A stretch of 18,507 nucleotides of DNA from NCBI GenBank assembly GCA_017577575.1, contig PKRG01000030.1, forward strand, positions 1-18,507. Reading direction: 5' to 3'. Position 1 is the stretch's first letter. Every line of letters starts with the position of its first letter. A model generated the notes under the pieces. That model made no database searches and was not told the origin of the DNA. It saw nothing but the letters and a program-made list of their open reading frames with translations. This document shows positions 13,776 through 18,507 of this stretch, piece after piece. This DNA comes from Acidimicrobiia bacterium (lineage in GTDB: Bacteria; Actinomycetota; Acidimicrobiia; Spongiisociales; ZC4RG35). The translations under genes and the position numbers were made by a program.

Positions 13776-14939
13776 ATGAGCCAGACATCCCCGGGCGTCG
13801 GACGGGTCGAAACACGGTTCCACACCCTGGACGGCCCCTTCCGCCTGCAGAGGGGAGGGGTCCTTCCGGAGGTGACGCTCGCCTACGAGCAGTACGGGGA
13901 GATCAGTCCCGGCGCTGACAACGTCATCCTCGTGTTCCATGCCTTGACCGGCAGCCAGCACGCCGCCGGGTGGAACCCGTCGGTTCCCGGCCTCTCCGTG
14001 GAGTGGACCGACGAATGTCAGCTCGGGTGGTGGGACGGCTTCATCGGGCCCGGCAAGGCCATCGACACCAACAAATTCGCCGTCATATGCGTCAACTACC
14101 TGGGGGGCTGCTACGGGTCGACGGGCCCGTCGTCGATCGACCCCACCACGGGAGAGAGGTACGCCTCCCGGTTCCCCTCCATCACGCTCACCGACATCGT
14201 CGATTCCCAGATGCGGCTCCTCGACGAGCTGGGGATCGACAAGCTCCACGCCGTCATCGGCGGATCGGTCGGAGGAATGATGTGCGTGGTGGCGGCCACC
14301 CGCTACCCGGACCGGATGAAGAAGGTCATGCCGATCGCCGCCGGGCTGCGGACGAGCTCCCTGCAGGTGATCCACAACTTCGAGCAGATGTTCGCCATCA
14401 TCTCCGACCCGGAGTTCAAGGGTGGCGACTACTACGGCGGCCCCGGCCCGGAGCTGGGACTGGCCCACGCCCGGATGATCGGCCACAAGACGTTCGTGTC
14501 CCTCGAGGCTATGCGCCGCCGGGCCCGTGACGAGGTCATCCAGCACGAGGACCTCGGCGGCTACCAGGTGGGGCACCCGCTCGAGTCGTACATGCTCCAT
14601 CAGGGCCAGAAGTTCGTGCGCCGCTTCGACGCCAACACCTATCTGCGGGTGATGGAGGTGTGGCAACGCTTCGACCTGGAGGCGGAGGTGGGCGGCCCGA
14701 TCCCGGAGCTGCTGAGCCGCTGCCGTGACCAGGACTGGCTGGTGTTCACCATCGACACCGACGTCTGCTTCTATCCCGATGAGCAGGAGGACATGGTCGA
14801 CACCCTGCGGGATGCCGACGTGCCGGTCCGCTGGTTCACCGTCCACTCCGACAAGGGCCACGACTCGTTCCTGATCGAGCCGTGGCTGTACGAGGCTCTG
14901 ATGCGGGACATGCTCGGGGAGCCCGAGCGCAGTCCCTGA
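13776..14939 (+). CDS. metX: Homoserine O-acetyltransferase
   Basis: This 387-residue alpha/beta-hydrolase-fold acyltransferase acylates homoserine from an acyl-CoA in the first committed step of methionine synthesis. FHALTGSQHAAG (54-65), NYLGGCYGSTGP (107-118), nucleophile Ser164 in IGGSVGGMM, Asp329 in IDTDVCFYP and His362 in KGHDSF form the MetX signature and triad. The length is typical. Acetyl versus succinyl specificity cannot be assured from sequence, but the neighbouring metY fits acetyl. The ATG at 13776 is 16 bp after the hydrolase stop and probably in one operon with it. The plsY-like gene downstream begins about 60 bp later and may be separate. Confidence 0.93.
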   Translation: MSQTSPGVGRVETRFHTLDGPFRLQRGGVLPEVTLAYEQYGEISPGADNVILVFHALTGSQHAAGWNPSVPGLSVEWTDECQLGWWDGFIGPGKAIDTNKFAVICVNYLGGCYGSTGPSSIDPTTGERYASRFPSITLTDIVDSQMRLLDELGIDKLHAVIGGSVGGMMCVVAATRYPDRMKKVMPIAAGLRTSSLQVIHNFEQMFAIISDPEFKGGDYYGGPGPELGLAHARMIGHKTFVSLEAMRRRARDEVIQHEDLGGYQVGHPLESYMLHQGQKFVRRFDANTYLRVMEVWQRFDLEAEVGGPIPELLSRCRDQDWLVFTIDTDVCFYPDEQEDMVDTLRDADVPVRWFTVHSDKGHDSFLIEPWLYEALMRDMLGEPERSP

Positions 14940-15001
14940 CCTCCCTGAGGGAAATTACCGATAGACAGGCGAGGAGGGGCCCTGCCATCTTTGTGCCGAC
15001 C

Positions 15002-15655
15002 ATGACCGCACCCTTGTCCGCCGCTGCCGTGCTCGCCCTGGGCTACCTGCTCGGGGCGGTGCCGTTCGCCTTCATCCTCGGCAGCGCCGCCGGGGTGGAC
15101 CTGCGCACCGTCGGCACCGGCAACGTCGGGGCCGGCAACCTGCGGCGGACGGTGGGCATCGGGCCCGCGGTGGCCGCCGCCGTGCTCGACGGCCTGAAGG
15201 GCCTGGCGCCGGTGATCATCGCCCGGCGGCTCGGCTTCGACGACGGTGTCGCCGCGGCGAGCGGCGTCGCCGCCGTGGTGGGGCACAACTGGTCGGTGTA
15301 TCTGCGGTCGAGGGCCGGCCGGGGGTTGGCGACGGCCGTCGGGGTGATGGTCGGCCTGGCCCCGTGGCTGCTCGTCTGGACGACGTTGTGGGCCGTGGCC
15401 GGCTGGTGGATCGGGGGAGGCTTCGCCGGGTTCCTCGGCTGGGGCCTGCTCCCTCCGGTCGCCATCGCCACCGGCCAGCCAGCGGAGGTGGTCGTCGCCA
15501 CGTCGGCGCTGGCGCTGGTCGTGATCGTCCGCCGGATGCAGGGCAACGTCGGCGATGCGACGGACATCCGCTCCCGGATCCAGAGGGCCGTGTGGGACAC
15601 CGACCGCAAGCCGGTCATCCAGCCTTCGGAGGCGGAGGAGCGGACCGCGTCATGA
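15002..15655 (+). CDS. PlsY-like glycerol-3-phosphate acyltransferase (divergent)
   Basis: This integral membrane protein of 217 residues is in the PlsY family, which acylates glycerol-3-phosphate from acyl-phosphate. The three motifs are recognisable but altered: GTGNVGAGNLRRT (38-50; usually SGN.GATN), LDGLKGLAPV (62-71; the conserved D..KG) and VGHNWSVYLRSRAGRGLAT (93-111; usually GH.FP.F..FKGGKGVAT, so Lys is replaced by Arg). About five hydrophobic segments follow the PlsY pattern. A start at GTG 14993 is possible too; GAGGAGG at 14971-14977 is too far from either for a normal Shine-Dalgarno site. The stop overlaps the next membrane gene by ATGA, so the two are coupled. It may be a paralogue rather than the housekeeping PlsY. 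Confidence 0.78.
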   Translation: MTAPLSAAAVLALGYLLGAVPFAFILGSAAGVDLRTVGTGNVGAGNLRRTVGIGPAVAAAVLDGLKGLAPVIIARRLGFDDGVAAASGVAAVVGHNWSVYLRSRAGRGLATAVGVMVGLAPWLLVWTTLWAVAGWWIGGGFAGFLGWGLLPPVAIATGQPAEVVVATSALALVVIVRRMQGNVGDATDIRSRIQRAVWDTDRKPVIQPSEAEERTAS

Positions 15656-16575
15656 GCGCAGAGACACGCCGCCGCCTGGGGATCGCCGTGGCCGGGTTGG
15701 CCGTGGTGGCTTACGCCGTCGCCTTCGCAGTCTTCTTCGACCCATCCCAGGTCGACCTGAGCTGGGGCCTGCTGGGGGTGCTGGTGGTGGCCTCGGGCCT
15801 CCAGGCTCTGGCGGTGTGGCTGTTCGGGGAGTTGTTCCGCCAGGGCGTGGATGCCATCGGGGGTCGCATCTCGTCCGCTCTCGGCTTCAAGGCGGCCTTG
15901 GTCGGAAGCAGCGTCGCCCGCCTCCTCCCCGCCGGCGGGGCGATGACGCCCGTGGCGATGGCGTGGGCGGTGCGCCCCTACGCCCGGGGCACGAGTGGGG
16001 CGGCGATGCGGGCCACTGCCCTCAACTACGCCGGGCTCATCTTCCTCACCGGCGCCGGGCTGCTGCTGTACTCGATCGATGCTCCCGCCGACCAGGTGCT
16101 GCCTCTCCGCATCACCGCGGCGGTGGCGTTCCTCGTCGGGGCAGCCGTGTTGGCGGTCGCCACCCACCTGGGAGCGCTCGGGGAGCGGCTCCCGAAGCGG
16201 ATCCGGGCGATGGTGGGCGACATGGTCGACGACCCGGTCGATCTCCGCTCGCACCTGTTCCTGTGGGGCAGGGTGGCGTCCGAGGTGGCGATCCTGGCGC
16301 TCGTCATGTGGGCGTTCGGGGTTGACCTCTCCCTCGTCGAGGTGATGACGGTGTTCGGCGTCTCCCAGATCGCCGCCGGTATCCCGGGCACGCCGGGCGG
16401 GATCGGCTTCGCCGAGGCCGGGCTCATCGGGTCGCTGGCGTTCTTCGGCGTCGACCCGGCTGTCGCCGTGGCGCCGGTGCTGGTGTTCCGGGTGGTCCAC
16501 TATTGGCTTCCCGCCGGGGCGGGGCTCGTGGCGGGCACGTCGGCGTTCCTGCGCAGCGCCGAAGCGGCCGCCTGA
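15652..16575 (+). CDS. LPG-synthase-TM/UPF0104 flippase-like membrane protein
   Basis: This 307-residue membrane protein has about eight hydrophobic helices. The signature GIPGTPGGIGFAEAGLIGSLAFFGV (about residues 243-267) and the preceding LLPAGGAMTPVAMAWAV (91-107) are typical of the lysylphosphatidylglycerol-synthase transmembrane / AglD-YbhN group, whose members flip or transfer lipid-linked groups. The soluble aminoacyl-transferase domain of MprF is absent, so it is the stand-alone membrane module. It starts inside the stop of the PlsY-like gene (ATGA), with GGAGGAG upstream. Coupling to an acyltransferase suggests work in phospholipid or glycolipid assembly, though the substrate is unknown. 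Confidence 0.85.
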   Translation: MSAETRRRLGIAVAGLAVVAYAVAFAVFFDPSQVDLSWGLLGVLVVASGLQALAVWLFGELFRQGVDAIGGRISSALGFKAALVGSSVARLLPAGGAMTPVAMAWAVRPYARGTSGAAMRATALNYAGLIFLTGAGLLLYSIDAPADQVLPLRITAAVAFLVGAAVLAVATHLGALGERLPKRIRAMVGDMVDDPVDLRSHLFLWGRVASEVAILALVMWAFGVDLSLVEVMTVFGVSQIAAGIPGTPGGIGFAEAGLIGSLAFFGVDPAVAVAPVLVFRVVHYWLPAGAGLVAGTSAFLRSAEAAA

Positions 16576-16599
16576 GGGTCGGTAGGCGCCCCCGTCGGG

Positions 16600-16605
16600 T
16601 ACCGT
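16600..16605 (+). promoter_or_regulatory. Leaderless -10 element of bcp (TACCGT)
   Basis: TACCGT ends 7 nt before the ATG at 16613. This supports 16613 over the in-frame GTG at 16604 as the start. Confidence 0.55.
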
Positions 16606-16612
16606 GCGAGAC

Positions 16613-17053
16613 ATGACGGTGACCTTTTCCCTGCCCGACCAGGACGGCCGGACGGTGTCGTCGGAGGACTACGCCGGCAAGCGCCTGATCATGTTCTTCT
16701 ACCCCAAGGCGATGACTCCCGGCTGCACGGCCGAAGCGTGCGACTTCCGCGACTCCTACGACGACCTCCTCGCCGCCGGATACGAGATCGTCGGCGTCAG
16801 CCCCGACCCTCCGGAGCGCAACGCCGAGTTCCGAGAGAAGGAAGGCCTGCCCTTCCCCCTCCTGTCGGACGAGGACCACTCGCTCGCCGAGTCCCTCGGG
16901 GTGTGGGGGAAGAAGAAGAACTACGGCAAGGAGTACGAGGGGATCATCCGCTCCACCTTCGTGATCGGCCCCGACGGCGAGATCGAGCGGGCGTACCGCA
17001 ACGTGAAGGCCACCGGGCACGTCGCCCAGATCAAACAGGACTTGCTCGGCTGA
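16613..17053 (+). CDS. bcp: Thiol peroxidase of the Bcp/PrxQ type
   Basis: This 146-residue peroxiredoxin reduces hydrogen peroxide and organic hydroperoxides in the cytoplasm with thioredoxin as donor. The active-site segment FFYPKAMTPGCTAEACDFRD holds peroxidatic Cys38 and a second Cys43, the 5-residue spacing of atypical two-Cys Bcp proteins; Thr35 and the later Arg of RSTFVIG complete the pocket. The length is normal. The position following TACCGT and the family N-terminus set the start at 16613. The Mug-like glycosylase begins 4 bp after its stop, so the two probably form an oxidative/DNA-damage transcription unit. Confidence 0.93.
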   Translation: MTVTFSLPDQDGRTVSSEDYAGKRLIMFFYPKAMTPGCTAEACDFRDSYDDLLAAGYEIVGVSPDPPERNAEFREKEGLPFPLLSDEDHSLAESLGVWGKKKNYGKEYEGIIRSTFVIGPDGEIERAYRNVKATGHVAQIKQDLLG

Positions 17054-17057
17054 AGTC

Positions 17058-17621
17058 GTGGGGTTCACCCGAGAGCAGCTGGAGCAGTACCGCGGCAAGA
17101 CGGTCGACGACCTGGTGGCGCCAGGGTGTCGGCTGCTGTTCGTGGGCATAAACCCCGGGCTGTGGACCGCGGCCACCAACACCCATTTTTGCCACCCGTC
17201 CAACCGCTTCTACCCGGCTCTGCGTATGGCCGGGCTGATCGACTGGACGGTCGATCCCGACACCGGCATCACCGACGACCAACGCCTCGACTTCCTGGCG
17301 CGGGGAATGGGGATCACCAACCTCGTTCCCCGGGCCACCGCCCGGGCGTCGGAGCTGGCGCCCCAGGAGTTGCGGGACGGCGCCGAACGTCTCGAGCGGG
17401 TGGTCGCCGAGCTGCGACCGGCGGTGGTGGCGGTGGCGGGGGTGACCGCCTACCGGGTGGCGTTCAGCCGGCCCCAGGCCCGGCTCGGGCAACAGCCCGA
17501 GACCATCGACGGTGCCGAGGTCTGGGTCGTGCCCAACCCCAGCGGCCTCAACGCCCACGAGACGATCACGTCGCTGGCTGCCTGGTACCGCCAGGCCGCG
17601 GAAGCGGCCGGGCTGATCTGA
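17058..17621 (+). CDS. mug: G/U(T)-mismatch DNA glycosylase, Mug/TDG family
   Basis: This 187-residue uracil-DNA-glycosylase-superfamily enzyme removes uracil or thymine mispaired with guanine, leaving an abasic site. Motif 1 is VGINPGLWTAATNTHF (29-44) with catalytic-position Asn32, as in Mug/TDG rather than the Asp of UNG. Motif 2 is VVPNPSGLNAHET (157-169). HPSNRFYPAL at 46-55 is also family-typical. It starts with GTG 4 bp after bcp and has no obvious Shine-Dalgarno site, so translation coupling is likely. Its product, the abasic site, would be a substrate for an AP endonuclease such as the endonuclease-IV-like domain at 5324, but the genes are about 10 kb apart. Confidence 0.9.
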   Translation: MGFTREQLEQYRGKTVDDLVAPGCRLLFVGINPGLWTAATNTHFCHPSNRFYPALRMAGLIDWTVDPDTGITDDQRLDFLARGMGITNLVPRATARASELAPQELRDGAERLERVVAELRPAVVAVAGVTAYRVAFSRPQARLGQQPETIDGAEVWVVPNPSGLNAHETITSLAAWYRQAAEAAGLI

Positions 17622-17681
17622 CCTGGCGCACTCAACCGTGCGGTCTCATCCACGGAGGCCGGTTCAAATCGCGTGCCGGAC
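17622..17681. other. Short spacer after mug
   Basis: It holds a small hairpin CGCAC-tcaacc-GTGCG (17627-17642), which might end the bcp-mug transcript, and nothing else that I can support. Confidence 0.2.
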
Positions 17682-18000
17682 TCAAAGCGACGCCTGATCG
17701 ATCCCGAGACCGCTGAAGTACGTCTCCAGTTCACAGTCGCGGTCGAATGTGCCGCTATCGATCGAGAACGCTTGCACCCGGGAGTAGGGAAGCGATGTGA
17801 TGTCTACCTTGCTGCCGGTGATTCCCTGGACGTTCACGGTGAATACGCGCTTGTTCGTGAACATCACCTGATCTCGGGCTCCCTCCGCCGCCACTACCGA
17901 GGACTCTCCGTCGACGTACAGCGGCAGGAATCGCGGCTCGACCTTTGTCGATCGACGTCTCGTGCAGCTTGATGAGGCGTTTGTTGGTGAAATCGATCAT
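17682..18000 (-). pseudogene. Frameshifted bPH_1 (bacterial PH-domain) gene
   Basis: The start is clear: ATG at 18000 with AGGAGG 4 nt upstream, encoding MIDFTNKRLIKLHETSIDK. One frame over, the sequence continues as VEPRFLPLYVDGESSVV, then GARDQVMFTNKRVFTVNVQG, then ITGSKVDITSLPYSRVQAFS and a GTFDRDCELETYFSGLG segment. Together these match the bPH_1 family (Pfam PF08000), whose function is unknown. One extra A in a run of three (17944-17946) accounts for the shift. After YFSGLG the product ends early at 17682, about 25-30 residues short of the family's usual C-terminus. It may be a decayed gene or a sequencing indel in a live one. Confidence 0.72.
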
Positions 18001-18193
18001 GCGACCTCCTAATGGTGTCCGCATGTTCTGTATCGGCACGGGTTGACGGATCCGACGCCATTGAGCCGAGGCTTTGGAGTTTTCGGCTCTGGGGTCGGAG
18101 GCGGGGGAAGCATGACCCGAGCTATCTACGTCGGATAAGGTACGGACCTAACTGACTGACAATGCGGTTGGTCGCGGCGGGTGTGGGTGGCTG
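18001..18193. other. Divergent spacer with a hairpin
   Basis: This lower-GC spacer lies between the bPH gene and the last gene. It holds an inverted repeat GAGCCGA (18063-18069) / TCGGCTC (18083-18089), extendable to 9 bp with two G-T pairs, with no adjoining T-run. A TANNNT hexamer TAAGGT (18137-18142) could be the -10 of the plus-strand gene, about 50 nt before its start. Confidence 0.4.
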
Positions 18194-18507
18194 ATGAAGG
18201 TCTCTGAGGCGAAGCAGCTCGTGGTCGATCTCATCGCGAGAGATCTCGGGCCGCTGGCCGCAAATTCAGGGTTCAGTCCGGAGTCGCCTGATGGCGACCA
18301 GGGGAAGTTTCTTCTCTGCGGAAAGCCGGCGCGGGCGATCCATTACTACGACGGATGGTTCGTCCCTATCGACCTGGCGTGGTTCCAGGGAAGTCTTCAT
18401 CCGCCGACCGTGCACAAGAGCGTGTTCCACTGGTATGTGTTCGCGATACCGCAGCGTCGTGGGATGGCCCGACCCCACTACCTGATCTGCGACTACCTGC
18501 AGGTTCG
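18194..18507 (+). CDS. Unrecognised protein, 5' part only (runs off the window)
   Basis: An open frame begins at ATG 18194 (MKVSEAKQLVVDLIARDLGP) and is still open after 104 codons at the window end. I do not recognise the family. The visible part has a short helical start and then a likely strand-rich region with many aromatic residues (HYYDGWFVPIDLAWF, HWYVFAIP, HYLICDYLQV). The hydrophobic/charged pattern looks like a real folded protein. A weak GTGGG precedes the ATG. Base composition is lower in GC than the core genes upstream, and the spacing is looser, which fits accessory or acquired DNA. Another small open frame on the minus strand in the same stretch is probably a shadow. Confidence 0.6.
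   Translation, partial: MKVSEAKQLVVDLIARDLGPLAANSGFSPESPDGDQGKFLLCGKPARAIHYYDGWFVPIDLAWFQGSLHPPTVHKSVFHWYVFAIPQRRGMARPHYLICDYLQV

Noticed and set aside
17660..17690. tRNA-like T-loop GGTTCAAATC
   Set aside because: The flanking bases form only part of a T-stem (two mismatches) and no matching acceptor strand is found upstream. It also reads as part of the bPH region, so it is not called a tRNA or an attachment site.
17450..17734. Second frameshift of the bPH gene continuing into a minus-strand frame (GSIRRRFES)
   Set aside because: The first few residues could fit after one base deletion near 17703-17705, but the rest does not resemble the family's C-terminus and runs antisense into mug.
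1..18507. CRISPR arrays, insertion sequences, rRNA genes
   Set aside because: No spaced direct repeats, transposase motifs, terminal inverted repeats or rRNA-like segments were seen. The only tandem repeat is the short G-rich array at 5192-5295.

Overview
The window is a GC-rich bacterial contig (roughly 70% G+C by eye) with dense, short-spaced genes. Several features suggest a high-GC Actinobacteriota, perhaps a deep-branching class such as Acidimicrobiia: an acyl-ACP desaturase of the DesA type, MsnO8-like flavin enzymes, GTG starts, and start codons sitting 6-8 nt downstream of TANNNT hexamers, as in leaderless actinobacterial genes. The taxonomic call is inference; there is no rRNA or tRNA here.

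Layout. (1) 5-3194: a TetR-family regulator divergent from a six-helix membrane protein and a secreted type-B carboxylesterase. (2) 3321-5113: an LLM-class flavin oxidoreductase converging on a HAD-IIA phosphatase, with the two stop codons sharing one CTAG. (3) 5324-7986: the most unusual gene, an endonuclease-IV-like TIM barrel fused to a LigD-type primase-polymerase domain, followed by a Sir2 NAD-dependent deacetylase. A G-rich tandem repeat fills the promoter region between the HAD gene and the fusion. (4) 7990-10017: an acyl-ACP desaturase divergent from a HisA-like TIM barrel whose first catalytic Asp is Asn and which carries an Ala-rich C-terminal extension. (5) 10025-11581: 1-pyrroline-5-carboxylate dehydrogenase. 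(6) 11688-14939: metY, an alpha/beta hydrolase and metX, a methionine (O-acetylhomoserine sulfhydrylation) block. (7) 15002-17621: a divergent PlsY-like acyltransferase overlapping an LPG-synthase-TM/flippase-like membrane protein, then a Bcp peroxiredoxin and a Mug-type uracil/thymine-DNA glycosylase. (8) 17622-18507: looser, lower-GC sequence with a frameshifted bPH_1 gene and the 5' part of an unrecognised gene running off the window.

How the genes fit together. Most of the window is housekeeping metabolism: methionine synthesis, proline/glutamate oxidation, and lipid desaturation and acylation. Two DNA-repair elements stand out: the AP-endonuclease-like/PolDom fusion with sir2, and the Mug glycosylase about 10 kb away. 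The fusion is the best candidate for a little-described system. It places an abasic-site/end-processing-like fold and a gap-filling polymerase of the NHEJ type in one polypeptide, with no Ku or ligase visible here. Most transcription units appear to start with leaderless mRNAs; Shine-Dalgarno sites are clear for the esterase, the desaturase, pruA and the bPH gene.
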